64,000 nt of DNA from the NCBI GenBank assembly GCA_001953215.1, contig CP019169.1:3100001-3164000 (forward strand), in the 5' to 3' direction. Positions within the stretch are counted from its first letter, which is position 1, and each line of letters starts with the position of its first letter. This DNA is from Betaproteobacteria bacterium GR16-43 (lineage in GTDB: Bacteria > Pseudomonadota > Gammaproteobacteria > Burkholderiales > Usitatibacteraceae). The translations under genes were made by a program, and so were the position numbers. The notes below the pieces were generated by a model that did no database searches, had not been told where the DNA came from, and saw nothing but the letters and a program-made list of their open reading frames with translations. This document shows positions 27,601 through 35,431 of this stretch, piece after piece.

Positions 27601-30600
27601 CTCACTGCGCGCGGCGAGCAGCAGGTAGGCGCCGCGATCCGAATCGGGCATCTCGGGCACCGCGATGGCGTTTGCGAAGCCGTGGCGCGCGAACTCCGAT
27701 TCCCATTCGCGCGGCGTGCGCAGGCGCGAGCGGGTGGCGCCCTCCCGGTCCTGCACCCACCACGACGGGTCGGCCCCGAAGATGAGATCCAGCGCGCGCG
27801 AAGGCTGCGGGGCCAGCAAGGCAATGACGGCTTCGGGCCCGAGCAGTGGTGCCAGCTGGTCGAGGGCCGAGGGTGCATCGGCCGTGGCCATGAACCCGTC
27901 GGGGATGACCAGCAGGTCGTAGCTGCCTTCGAGCCGGGCCTTCAGGCCGAGGTGCGGGGCTTCGAGGTCGATGCGGCAGGTGGAGACGTTCGTGTTCGCA
28001 TCGAACGACGCGGCGCAGTCGCCCAGCGCGGCGTCCGTGGTGCACGCCAGCCGATAGTGGCAGCGGTCGCGATCGATGGCGCCCACGATGCGCGAAGTGA
28101 TTTCGGAGCGGCACGACGTGACTTCGAGGATGCGCACGGCGCGATCCGGCGGGAAGCGCGCGACCATGGCCGCGACCGCCGCGGCGAGCGCGTGGCCTGC
28201 ATGGGCGGCGGCGCGGGCTCCGGAAGCCAGACGCGAGATGGCTCCGCCGTCGGGGGATTCGGCGGCCGCTTCGCGGCCCGCCAGCACGCCGGGCAGGTGC
28301 ATGCCCGCGCGTCCCCACGCCATCACTTGCGTGGCTTCGTCCGGATAGTCGCCCAGCACCGTGATCCAGCCTTCGCGCGCATCGGGGAGGTCGACGGCCG
28401 TGCTCCAGCGCCATCCGCCTTCCGCCGGCTCGATCAACTGGTCTTCCTCCAGGACCTGCAGCGTGCGATGCAGCAGCGGCCTCTGGCTCGCGGGCACCAC
28501 CGCGGCGAGCGCGGCCGGATCGATGAGCGGGGCGTTGCCGGCGAGCTGGCGCACGGCGCGTTCGGCGAACGAGGCGCACAGCACGTCGGAGAGCGGTTCG
28601 AGTTCTTCGTAGAAGCGCTTGCGCGCGCTGCCGAGCGTGAGCGGATGCAGGCGTTCGGCGCACGTGGCGGCCAGGCGGGCCAGCGTCGGCATCGCGCCTT
28701 CCAGTGCATCCTGCGGGCGGGCGGCGGGCACGGCGCGATAGGCGAGATAGCGCGGCCGCGCGCGCCCGTGTTCCAGCGGCACCGCGCGGAAGCGAACGCC
28801 TTCGGCCTCCGCCACGAGCAGGCCTTGCCCGTCGTAGAGGGCGAAATCGGCGGCCAGGGAGCGGCCGCTGCGCGTGGTGATGCGAACGCTCCCCGCGGTG
28901 GCGATGCTGCCCGCGCGATGCAGGCGGATGCGGCCCACGCTCACGGGCAGGAAGGCGAATCCCCGCGGATTGGCGATCTCGTCGCGCAGCACATCGACCA
29001 GCAACTGGAAGCAGCCGTCGAGGTAGGCCGGGTGCAACAGGCTTCGCCCGAGCGCGTGGCGGATCGGTTGCGGCGTGGCGAGGCGCGCATAGGCGCCGTA
29101 CTGTTCGCCCGGCTCCAGCCAGATGTGCGCGACGGATCGGAACGCGGGTCCGTAGGCGAGGCCCACGGATCGTGCGAGCGCGTAGTGCTTCGCATCCGTG
29201 ATGTCGGGCTTGCGGGCGGGCGTGGCCCTCTGGGGCGGCGCGCTCGCGGCCATGGGGGCGCCGAGCAGGCGGCCCACGGCGTTCAATTGCCAGGGATCGT
29301 CGCTCGCGCGGACGCGGCTGCGAATGGTGAAGCGGCCATCGGCGCTCTCGATGCAGAAGCGCACCGTTTTCGAAGCGCCTTCGTCGAAGACCAGCGGATT
29401 GCGGATTTCGAGGGATTCGACTTCGTGCGCCTCGCCGCCATGCACTTCGCGCGACGCGGCGAGCGCCATCTCCACGAAGCCCGCGGCGGGGAAGACGGCC
29501 GCGCCGCCCACCACGTGGTCGGCGAGCTCCGGATGCAGCGAGACGTCGAGGTGGTTCTCCCAATGCTGCGCGCTCTCGTGCAGGCGGTAGCCGAGGAGCG
29601 GGTGGACCATCGCCTGGCCGAGGAGGTCGTAGGCACCGGGCGAAGGCTCGCGCCAATGGCGTTCGCGCTGCCACGGATACGGCGGCAATTCGACCAGGCG
29701 GCCGCTTCGCGGGAAAGCCTTCGCGAGGTCGACGGGGCAACCCGCGATCACGAGCTGGTGGAAGGCCTCGCGCGCGGCGACGGGCCCGGCCATCGAGCGC
29801 TGCAGCGTCGCGAGCGCGCGGCCCTCGACGCCCGCGCTGCGCAGGCTGTCGCTCATGTAGTTCTTCAGGACCGGGTGCGGTCCGACTTCGAGCAGCACGT
29901 TGAGGCCGGCATCGGCGAGCCCGCGGATGCAGGCCGCGAAGCGCACCGGCTCGCGGATGTTGCGCCACCAGTAGGACGCGCCGAGCTCCGTGCCCGCGAG
30001 TTCCTCGCCGGTGACGGCCGAGTGGAACGGAATGCGCGACGGCGCGGGCTTCAGGCGCGCGAGTGCTTCGAGCAGGCCTTCGCGCACCGGGTCCATGGTG
30101 GCGCTATGGAAGGCGTAGTCGAGGTCCAACTGGCGGAAGAAGACGCGCTGCGGCGCGAGCGCCTTGCCGAGTTGCGCGAGCGCGGCGGCGGGACCGGCGA
30201 GCGTCACGTGGCGCGGGCTGTTCACGCAGGCCACGGTGATCGCGTGCGCGAGGCCCTGCGCGACGAGCCATTCGCGGGCGGCTTCCTCCGACAGGCCCAC
30301 GGCGGCCATGCGGCCCGAGCCTTTCGTGAGGCCCTGGAAGCGGCTGCGGTGGAAGATCACTTCGACCGCTTGCTCGAGGTCGAGGGCCCCGCAAGCCCAG
30401 GCCGCGGCGATCTCGCCCACGCTGTGGCCGGCGACACGGGCCGGCTCGATGCCCCAGGAGCGCAGCAGCTCGGTCGTTCCCACCTGCACGGCGAAGAGCG
30501 CGCGCTGTGCTTCCTCGGTGCGGTCGAAGAGCGTGGCGGGGGCGTTGGCGGAGAGCAGTTCGACGACCGGCGGCAAGTCGTAGCGGCGGAAACGCGCATC

Positions 30601-32343
30601 GACGCGCGCGACCGCATCGCGGAACGCGGGCTCGCGTGCGAGGAGGTCGGCGCCCATGCCGATCCATTGCGCCCCGTTGCCGGAATACACGAATGCCGGG
30701 GCGCTGGCTTGCGGCAGCGCGCGTCCCTGCGAAATTTCGGGCAGCGAGCGGCCCTCGGCAAACTCGGCCAGGCTCGAGGCGATGCGCGCGCGGTCCGTGC
30801 CGCTCACGAGCGCGCGATGGGCGTGCCAGTCGCGGTGGTGCAGGTTCGTGTGCGCGATGTCCGCGAGCGAAGGCCGTTCGCCGGAGCGCAGGAAGCGCGC
30901 ATGGAGCGCGGCGTTCGCGCGCAACGCGGCGTCGCTGTGGCCCGAGAGCAGGATCGAGACTTCGCCGGCGGCGGCTTCGACCGACTTCGGCGCGCTCGGC
31001 GGGCTTTCGAGGACCGCGTGCGCATTGGCGCCGCCGAAACCGAAGGAGTTCACGCCGACCACGAGCTTCTTGTACGGGTGCAGCGAAAGCGTCTCGGCGA
31101 CCGGCTTCAGGTTCCAGTCGTCGAATGCGATGTGCGGATTCGGCACGTCGAGGTGGATCGTCGGCGGCACCGCGCGATGCTTGAGGCACAGCAGCGCTTT
31201 CACGAGGCCCGCCACGCCCGCGGCAGCCTCGAGGTGGCCGAGATTGCTCTTCACGGAACCGATGGGCAGCGGCGCCTCGCGCGGGCGATGGCGGCCGAGC
31301 GCCAGCCCGAGGGCCCGCGTCTCGATCGGGTCGCCGACCGCCGTGCCGGTACCGTGCGCCTCGAGATAATCCACGTCGGCGGGATCGATGCCGGCGCGCC
31401 GGTAGATGTCCCCCAGCAACGATGCTTGCGCTTCCGCGTTGGGCACCGTGAGGCTCGAGGCTTTTCCGCCGGCGTTGACGCCCGTGCCCGCCACCACGGC
31501 GAGGATCGGGTTGCCGTCGGCAATGGCTTGCTCGAGGTTCTTCAGCACGAAGATGCCGCCGCCTTCGCTCCTCACGTAGCCGTCGCCCGCGGCGTCGAAG
31601 ACGCTGCAGATGCCGCGCCGCGAAAGCATCGAGGCCTTGGAGAACGCGATGAAGCCGTAGGGATGCAGGTGCAGGCTGATGCCGCCGACCAGCGCCTGGC
31701 CGATCTCGCCGATCGCGATGGCCTGGCAGGCCTGGTGGAAGGCCACGAGCGACGACGAGCACGCGGTATCCACGACCATGCTGGGGCCGTGCACGTCGAA
31801 GAAATACGAAAGCCGGTTGGCCGCGATGCTCGCCGTGCTGCCGGTGGCGGACGTGGCATCCATCGAGGCCAGGTCGTAGGCGAGGCGATAGCCGTAGTCC
31901 ACCGTGGACATGCCCACGTAGACCCCGCAGTTCGAGCCGCGGATGCGCGAGGGTTTGATCCCCGCGCTCTCGAACGCTTCCCACGCGAGCTCGAGCAGGA
32001 TGCGCTGCTGCGGATCCATGTGCACGGCTTCGCGCGGCGAGATGCCGAAGAAGCCGGCGTCGAATCCCGAGATATCGCCGATCGAACCCGCGGCGAACGA
32101 GTAGCTCGTGCCGGGCTCGGACTTGCGGGGGTGGTGGTAGGCCTCCTGCGACCAGCGCGAAGCCTCCACGGTGGTGACGAGGTTGCGTCCCTCGAGCAGG
32201 GCCGGCCAAAGACTGTCGCCGCCCGCTCCGGGGAGGCGATAGGCGAGGCCGACAATGGCGACGGGATTGGGTGCGAGGTCGCGTTTCACGATGCCTGTTA
32301 ACAGCTTGTAGGGCAGGATCGTTCCGGAGCGGGAGGGATCCAA
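24694..32343 (-). CDS. Highly reducing type I polyketide synthase (KS-AT-DH-degenerate MT-ER-KR-ACP)
   Basis: 2549 residues from TTG 32343; a GTG at 32289 would remove 18 residues and is also plausible. Domains by motif: KS ~25-450 (C195 in 'DTACSSS', H330 in 'EAHGTGT', H370 in 'NLGHLEA'); AT ~548-850 (S641 in 'GHSVGE'); DH ~912-1190 (H943, D1109 in 'HPAYLDG'); a methyltransferase-like segment ~1210-1590 whose SAM loop is degenerate ('ILEVTSCRSE'); ER ~1800-2120 ('HGAAGGVGLAAIQ'); KR ~2145-2320 ('TGGLEGFGL', Y2293, N2297); ACP ~2425-2500 (S2457 in 'LGMDSL'). No thioesterase follows; a ~50-residue charged tail ends the protein. A single module with full reduction suggests iterative synthesis of a saturated chain. 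First gene of the operon. Confidence 0.93.
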   Translation of the reverse strand: MDPSRSGTILPYKLLTGIVKRDLAPNPVAIVGLAYRLPGAGGDSLWPALLEGRNLVTTVEASRWSQEAYHHPRKSEPGTSYSFAAGSIGDISGFDAGFFGISPREAVHMDPQQRILLELAWEAFESAGIKPSRIRGSNCGVYVGMSTVDYGYRLAYDLASMDATSATGSTASIAANRLSYFFDVHGPSMVVDTACSSSLVAFHQACQAIAIGEIGQALVGGISLHLHPYGFIAFSKASMLSRRGICSVFDAAGDGYVRSEGGGIFVLKNLEQAIADGNPILAVVAGTGVNAGGKASSLTVPNAEAQASLLGDIYRRAGIDPADVDYLEAHGTGTAVGDPIETRALGLALGRHRPREAPLPIGSVKSNLGHLEAAAGVAGLVKALLCLKHRAVPPTIHLDVPNPHIAFDDWNLKPVAETLSLHPYKKLVVGVNSFGFGGANAHAVLESPPSAPKSVEAAAGEVSILLSGHSDAALRANAALHARFLRSGERPSLADIAHTNLHHRDWHAHRALVSGTDRARIASSLAEFAEGRSLPEISQGRALPQASAPAFVYSGNGAQWIGMGADLLAREPAFRDAVARVDARFRRYDLPPVVELLSANAPATLFDRTEEAQRALFAVQVGTTELLRSWGIEPARVAGHSVGEIAAAWACGALDLEQAVEVIFHRSRFQGLTKGSGRMAAVGLSEEAAREWLVAQGLAHAITVACVNSPRHVTLAGPAAALAQLGKALAPQRVFFRQLDLDYAFHSATMDPVREGLLEALARLKPAPSRIPFHSAVTGEELAGTELGASYWWRNIREPVRFAACIRGLADAGLNVLLEVGPHPVLKNYMSDSLRSAGVEGRALATLQRSMAGPVAAREAFHQLVIAGCPVDLAKAFPRSGRLVELPPYPWQRERHWREPSPGAYDLLGQAMVHPLLGYRLHESAQHWENHLDVSLHPELADHVVGGAAVFPAAGFVEMALAASREVHGGEAHEVESLEIRNPLVFDEGASKTVRFCIESADGRFTIRSRVRASDDPWQLNAVGRLLGAPMAASAPPQRATPARKPDITDAKHYALARSVGLAYGPAFRSVAHIWLEPGEQYGAYARLATPQPIRHALGRSLLHPAYLDGCFQLLVDVLRDEIANPRGFAFLPVSVGRIRLHRAGSIATAGSVRITTRSGRSLAADFALYDGQGLLVAEAEGVRFRAVPLEHGRARPRYLAYRAVPAARPQDALEGAMPTLARLAATCAERLHPLTLGSARKRFYEELEPLSDVLCASFAERAVRQLAGNAPLIDPAALAAVVPASQRPLLHRTLQVLEEDQLIEPAEGGWRWSTAVDLPDAREGWITVLGDYPDEATQVMAWGRAGMHLPGVLAGREAAAESPDGGAISRLASGARAAAHAGHALAAAVAAMVARFPPDRAVRILEVTSCRSEITSRIVGAIDRDRCHYRLACTTDAALGDCAASFDANTNVSTCRIDLEAPHLGLKARLEGSYDLLVIPDGFMATADAPSALDQLAPLLGPEAVIALLAPQPSRALDLIFGADPSWWVQDREGATRSRLRTPREWESEFARHGFANAIAVPEMPDSDRGAYLLLAARSEAVEAALPAAPAQGTHLIVQDNEGYAAALGVCIEAWLDGREQRVAKFLPADFGASPLDTQARLAALLGEHGPFASVVFLSGLPGDRGPRNAEAAFEQEAARCAALTRLLIACRANGMTPSVFVVTAGATSPAKSPDGSEAVLWGFARTAANEFPELKVRLIDCTDPANLEGTSAGVAREILEPGADDEVVLAGAARYAMRLGPVPTPAVAHARDGEIARLDFTTPGTLRNLLWRSEPARRPGPGEVQIEVKAAGLNFRDVMYAMGLLSDEAVETGFAGPSLGMELSGVITAVGKEAHGLAVGDEVIAFAPGAFATRVVTPASIVAKKPAGWSFEAAATVPTVFFTVYYALKHLAQLREGEKLLVHGAAGGVGLAAIQMARWLGAEVFATAGTSEKRDLVRLLGADHVFDSRTLAFADEVLAVTGGVGVDVVLNSLSGEAIPRNLRALAHFGRFVELGKRDFYENTQIGMRPFRNNVSYFGVDADQLLREKPDLTRQLFGELMALFEQGVLTPLPYRAFPANEALDAFRYMQQSRQIGKVVLGFEDGVKSAVAPAARKGTLTLDGHDTYLVTGGLEGFGLRTAQWLVARGARHLVLVSRSGEPSLEARAILADLEALGARIRIAACDVTDRQALAALLASIPAGAPLRGIVHAAAVIQDGLIANLSESQLRNVLAPKMLGALHLDELTRKAKLDFFVLFSSATTLFGNPGQANYVAANAFLEALAVSRRHRRLPALCVSWGAIGDAGYLARNEKIREALTSHMGGAAMEAGAALDILEQLLLADASGLAVLDYGWRSLRRFLPASASPRFHEIGARGDTDTDDSERKHDLRRLAQELGPEEMAAVLTDLLKKEIAAILRLPAERLDAKQPLQDLGMDSLMGMELLTAVEARFGVNLPLLALSEGPSIDKLVARVVRALQDPAEAGDVEDARAAREQVSLVAAQYAPELDAAQIDELTRSGGAHDEAQSRS

Positions 32344-32368
32344 ACTAGCACCCCAACGATCCCCCCTT

Positions 32369-32388
32369 CTGTAGGCACAGGCCTACAG
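32369..32388. promoter_or_regulatory. Dyad CTGTAGGC-acag-GCCTACAG upstream of the PKS operon
   Basis: A perfect 8-bp inverted repeat lies 26 nt upstream of the PKS start codon. Its position in the 5' region of the operon fits an operator or a leader hairpin. The half site CTGTAGG...CCTACAG recurs in the hairpin at 33869-33891. The remaining gap up to the tRNA (32389-32497) has no gene and no clear minus-strand promoter that I can recognise. Confidence 0.35.
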
Positions 32389-32497
32389 CGCCTATGTTAG
32401 TGGCTCAGGTGTATTCCACCAAGCGAAGAATCGGTAGTACGGTTGCGGAGGATTCGCGGATGTGTACTTGCGCATAGCGGTACGAGGGCGGAACCGG

Positions 32498-32503
32498 TAT
32501 AAT
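32498..32503 (+). promoter_or_regulatory. -10 box (TATAAT) of the tRNA-Pro gene
   Basis: A perfect TATAAT ends 12 nt before the mature 5' end of the tRNA, giving a start near 32510. No convincing -35 element is seen at standard spacing. Confidence 0.55.
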
Positions 32504-32515
32504 TTCAGGCTCGGT

Positions 32516-32592
32516 CGGGGCGTAGCGCAGCCTGGTAGCGCACCTGCATGGGGTGCAGGGGGTCGAAGGTTCGAATCCTTTCGCCCCGACCA
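32516..32592 (+). tRNA. tRNA-Pro (anticodon GGG)
   Basis: A 77-nt cloverleaf: acceptor CGGGGCG pairs with CGCCCCG (32582-32588), D stem GCGC/GCGC, anticodon stem CCTGC/GCAGG around loop ATGGGGT with anticodon GGG, T arm with GGTTCGAATCC, discriminator A and encoded CCA. The sequence closely follows known bacterial tRNA-Pro(GGG) genes. It reads CCC and CCT codons. It stands at the edge of the unusual PKS/export locus, a common position for integrated DNA, though no duplicated tRNA end was found in the window. Confidence 0.97.
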
Positions 32593-32653
32593 TTTCCTTC
32601 CGCGTCCTGCGGAACGCCATCAGCACTCCTTTGCACTTTCAATCGATCGCGGA

Positions 32654-33790
32654 TTACGGGCAAAGCTCGTGCACCGTCGACACACCCGGTGCGTCCTTCG
32701 GGACCTGGATCACCGAGCTCGGGCTCGTGATGCGCGGGAACGTAGAACGGAATCCACAGGAAAAGGACGCCATCGTTCCGGGTGCCATCAGGCTCACGAC
32801 CGTGTTGTCCTGAAGCATCATCGGGTCCGCGGGCGTGCCCGCGCCACCGGCCAGCACGCCGATCTTCGCGCCCGTGATCGTGTTGCCCTGGACCGTGCCG
32901 CCGCGGATGTTCGCGGAGAGGTACCACGCGCGCGGCCCGAGGTTCATGCCGAAATCGCACTGCAGGTTGCGGCAGTCGATGGTGTTTCGCGTGACCACCG
33001 TGCCCACGAAGCTCCCCGATTGCGAGCCGTTGAAGTTGTCGAGTGCCAGCGCCGCGAAGATGGGCGTGGCCTGCTCGAAGAGGTTGTCCGCGACCAGCGT
33101 GCGCTCGCCGCCGCCGAACACCAGGCCCACATCGCTGTTGTCGGTGAACCGGTTGCCGGTGACTGTGCAGTCGTCGCAATTGAGGAGGGTGAGGCCATCG
33201 GCCCACTGGTTGCTCCGATGCGTTCCGTTGCGCTCGAACACGCTGTTCACGATGCGCGCGCGCTTGCCGGAGAAGTGCATGCCGGAGCCGCACACCGCAT
33301 CGCGGGTGGTGACGCCGTCGAGCACCACGTCGTCGACGTGGTCGAAATGGATGTTGCCGCCCGCGTAGGCGTCGTTCGTCCCGTTGCAGAACCAGGCGCC
33401 GGCGCGTTCGGGGAGGTTGCCGTCCAGCGTGAGGCCCGTGAGGCGCACGCCGCTCATGTAGCCCGAGAACACCATCGTGTGGCCCCCGAAGGTTCCGATG
33501 ATGTCGCGCTGGGCCTTGAAGGTGGCGCCGTGGGCGTACACCGCGATCGGCCGGCGAATGGTGAGCGCGGCATCGAGCGCGTAGACGCCTGGCGGGATCG
33601 TCCAGGGCGAGGGCGTCGTGTCGAGGCATTGCTGCAGGGCGCGCGAAGCTCCCGTGGTGCCCGTGGCATCGGCCAGCACGCCGGGGCATACGGCCACGGG
33701 GGCGGGGGCGTAACGCGAAGGCTTGGCCAGGGAGGCGGCGCCGGCGCTCGTGCAGGCGAGCAGCAGCAGCGGGAAGAGCAGTCGAAGCAC
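32654..33790 (-). CDS. Right-handed beta-helix lipoprotein
   Basis: 378 residues with an N-terminal 'LLFPLLLLAC' lipobox (Cys13), so it is probably lipidated; cleavage further on at 'AGAA' is the alternative. The body has irregular ~22-25-residue rungs ('VVLDGVTTRDAVCGSGMHF', 'CTVTGNRFTDNSDVGLVFGG') as in pectate-lyase-like parallel beta-helix proteins (NosD/PbH1 repeats). 'LADATGTTGASRALQQCLD' near the N-terminus resembles the start of phage-tail/pectinase-like helices. It could bind or cleave a polysaccharide at the cell surface; no catalytic residues can be assigned. It is transcribed toward the tRNA with its own 5' gap of 111 bp. Confidence 0.72.
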   Translation of the reverse strand: MLRLLFPLLLLACTSAGAASLAKPSRYAPAPVAVCPGVLADATGTTGASRALQQCLDTTPSPWTIPPGVYALDAALTIRRPIAVYAHGATFKAQRDIIGTFGGHTMVFSGYMSGVRLTGLTLDGNLPERAGAWFCNGTNDAYAGGNIHFDHVDDVVLDGVTTRDAVCGSGMHFSGKRARIVNSVFERNGTHRSNQWADGLTLLNCDDCTVTGNRFTDNSDVGLVFGGGERTLVADNLFEQATPIFAALALDNFNGSQSGSFVGTVVTRNTIDCRNLQCDFGMNLGPRAWYLSANIRGGTVQGNTITGAKIGVLAGGAGTPADPMMLQDNTVVSLMAPGTMASFSCGFRSTFPRITSPSSVIQVPKDAPGVSTVHELCP

Positions 33791-33868
33791 GGGAACCCCA
33801 CGGAATTAACGCGTGGAGTTCCATCGACAGGCTCGTGACCCGGCACGAGTCGGGCGGAATCGGTAAAG

Positions 33869-33891
33869 CCTGTAGGAAGAGTTCCTACAGG
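33869..33891 (-). terminator. Hairpin after the two-component operon
   Basis: CCTGTAGGAA-gag-TTCCTACAGG is a perfect 10-bp inverted repeat 11 nt beyond the histidine kinase stop. On the minus strand it is followed by CTTT, a weak U-run. It probably ends or stabilises the kinase transcript. It shares the CTGTAGG/CCTACAG half sites with the dyad upstream of the PKS gene. Confidence 0.5.
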
Positions 33892-33901
33892 GCGGCCGCG
33901 C

Positions 33902-35431
33902 TCAGGATTGGGGACGCGGCAAGGTCACCGTGACCGAGAGGCCACCGCCGCCCCGGTTCGCGAGCACGAGGTCGCCGCCGTGCGACTCGATGATGTCCTT
34001 CGCGATCGCGAGGCCCAGGCCCATGCCGCCCGTGTCGCGGCTGCGCGAACCCTCGACGCGATAGTACGGATTGACCACCTTGGCGAGTTCGTCCGGGGGA
34101 ATGCCCGGGCCGCGATCCTGCACGACGATGCGCGCCTGCGCCGGGCTGTCGGCGAGGTCCACGGTGACGTCGCGTCCGTACTTCACCGCGTTGTCGACCA
34201 GGTTCGCCAGCGCGCGCGCGAGGCCCAGCGGCCGCCCCATCAGCGGGGCGCAATGCCCGCTCACGATGATGGCGTGCTCGCCGGTCGAATGGTCCAGCAC
34301 CACGCGGTGGACGAGCTCGTCGAAATCGATGAGCGCCGCGCCTTCGTCGGCCGAGAGTCCGCGAGTCACCTCGAGCGCGCTCCTGGCGAGCGTCTCGATC
34401 TCGTCCAGGTCGGCGGAGAACTTCTCGCGCTGTCCGGGCGCGTCGAGATTCTCCAGCCGCAGGCGCATGCGGGTGAGCGGCGTGCGGATGTCATGCGACA
34501 TCGCGGCGAAGGCGAGCGTGCGGTTGCGCACGTGCCGCCGCAGGCGGTCCTGCATGCGGTTGAAGGCGCGGGCCGCGTCCCGGATCTCGGTGGCGCCCGC
34601 CTCGGCGAGCGGCGGCTCGTCGATGTTGCGCGAAAGCCGGTCGGCCGCCTGCGCGAGCGTGCGCACGGGCTTGACCGCGAGGCGCGCGGCCCAGATCGAG
34701 AACGCGGTGGTGACGAGGAAGATCAGCGCCACGTTGGCCCAGATCTCCGCGGGCATGCGCTGCTGCCCCTGGATCACGTGCGACTCCGCGATCCCGTAGC
34801 GGCCGTCCGCAAGTTTCAGCACGACCTGGATGCGATGCACTTCCGGCGGCATGCGCGGGCCACTGTCCTCGGGACCGGAAACGAAGGCCATCACGTCGGG
34901 CTCCGGGCCGGGCCGCGCGCGCGCGGGCTCCTCGCGCATTCCCACCGAGGCGACCGGATCGCTACCCATCGCCTCGGTGAGCGTACGGCGGATCTCGGAC
35001 TCGACCACGCCCGGCGCCTCGGGCGCGTCGAGCCGTGGAGGATCCGGTGATGCGACCTCGCGCCATCCGAGCGGCATGCGAAGGCGGCGAGTGGCGAAGC
35101 GTGGGCCACCGCCCGGACCGAAGCCGGGACCGCCGAGCTTGCCGAAGTTCGGACCTCCGCCCGATCCGAAGGCCGGACCTTCCCCGCGAATGCCCGGACC
35201 GAACGGCGAGTCCGGCGGGCGCTGGAAGAGGCGTCGATGCTCGCCTTCACCCGAAGCCGCCGCCGCGCGATCCGACGAGCGCAGGACCTCGGCGATGCGC
35301 ACCCCGAGCTCGTAGGCCTGGAGGCGCTGCACGGTTCGCACGCGATCGAAGGTGAAATAGGCGACGGCCGCGGCGTGGGCCACGGCCAGGCCCGTGAGGA
35401 TGACCAGCAGCAGCCGCGTGGAGAGGCTCAT
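33902..35431 (-). CDS. Sensor histidine kinase
   Basis: 509 residues, ATG overlapping the response regulator stop (ATGA). Transmembrane helices near 7-27 and 232-250 enclose a ~200-residue periplasmic sensor. A HAMP-like linker follows. The phospho-acceptor is H313 in 'MSHDIRTPLTR'; ATP-binding boxes are 'NLVDNAVKYG' (N), 'DRGPGIP' (G1) and 'GMGLGLAIA' (G2). The organisation resembles the EnvZ/OmpR class. The sensor is odd: residues ~75-112 are Gly/Pro/Phe-rich low complexity ('GFGPGGGPRF'), likely an unstructured insertion. The signal sensed is unknown. Confidence 0.9.
   Translation of the reverse strand: MSLSTRLLLVILTGLAVAHAAAVAYFTFDRVRTVQRLQAYELGVRIAEVLRSSDRAAAASGEGEHRRLFQRPPDSPFGPGIRGEGPAFGSGGGPNFGKLGGPGFGPGGGPRFATRRLRMPLGWREVASPDPPRLDAPEAPGVVESEIRRTLTEAMGSDPVASVGMREEPARARPGPEPDVMAFVSGPEDSGPRMPPEVHRIQVVLKLADGRYGIAESHVIQGQQRMPAEIWANVALIFLVTTAFSIWAARLAVKPVRTLAQAADRLSRNIDEPPLAEAGATEIRDAARAFNRMQDRLRRHVRNRTLAFAAMSHDIRTPLTRMRLRLENLDAPGQREKFSADLDEIETLARSALEVTRGLSADEGAALIDFDELVHRVVLDHSTGEHAIIVSGHCAPLMGRPLGLARALANLVDNAVKYGRDVTVDLADSPAQARIVVQDRGPGIPPDELAKVVNPYYRVEGSRSRDTGGMGLGLAIAKDIIESHGGDLVLANRGGGGLSVTVTLPRPQS

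Noticed and set aside
25123-32301. A 2,392-codon open frame antisense to the PKS gene
   Set aside because: Its translation is rich in R, H, E and A with no domain, as expected of a frame opposite a GC-rich gene; the sense strand has all PKS motifs.
32516-32592. tRNA-Pro as an integration site for the PKS/export locus
   Set aside because: No integrase gene and no second copy of the tRNA 3' end were seen in the window, so an island boundary cannot be claimed.
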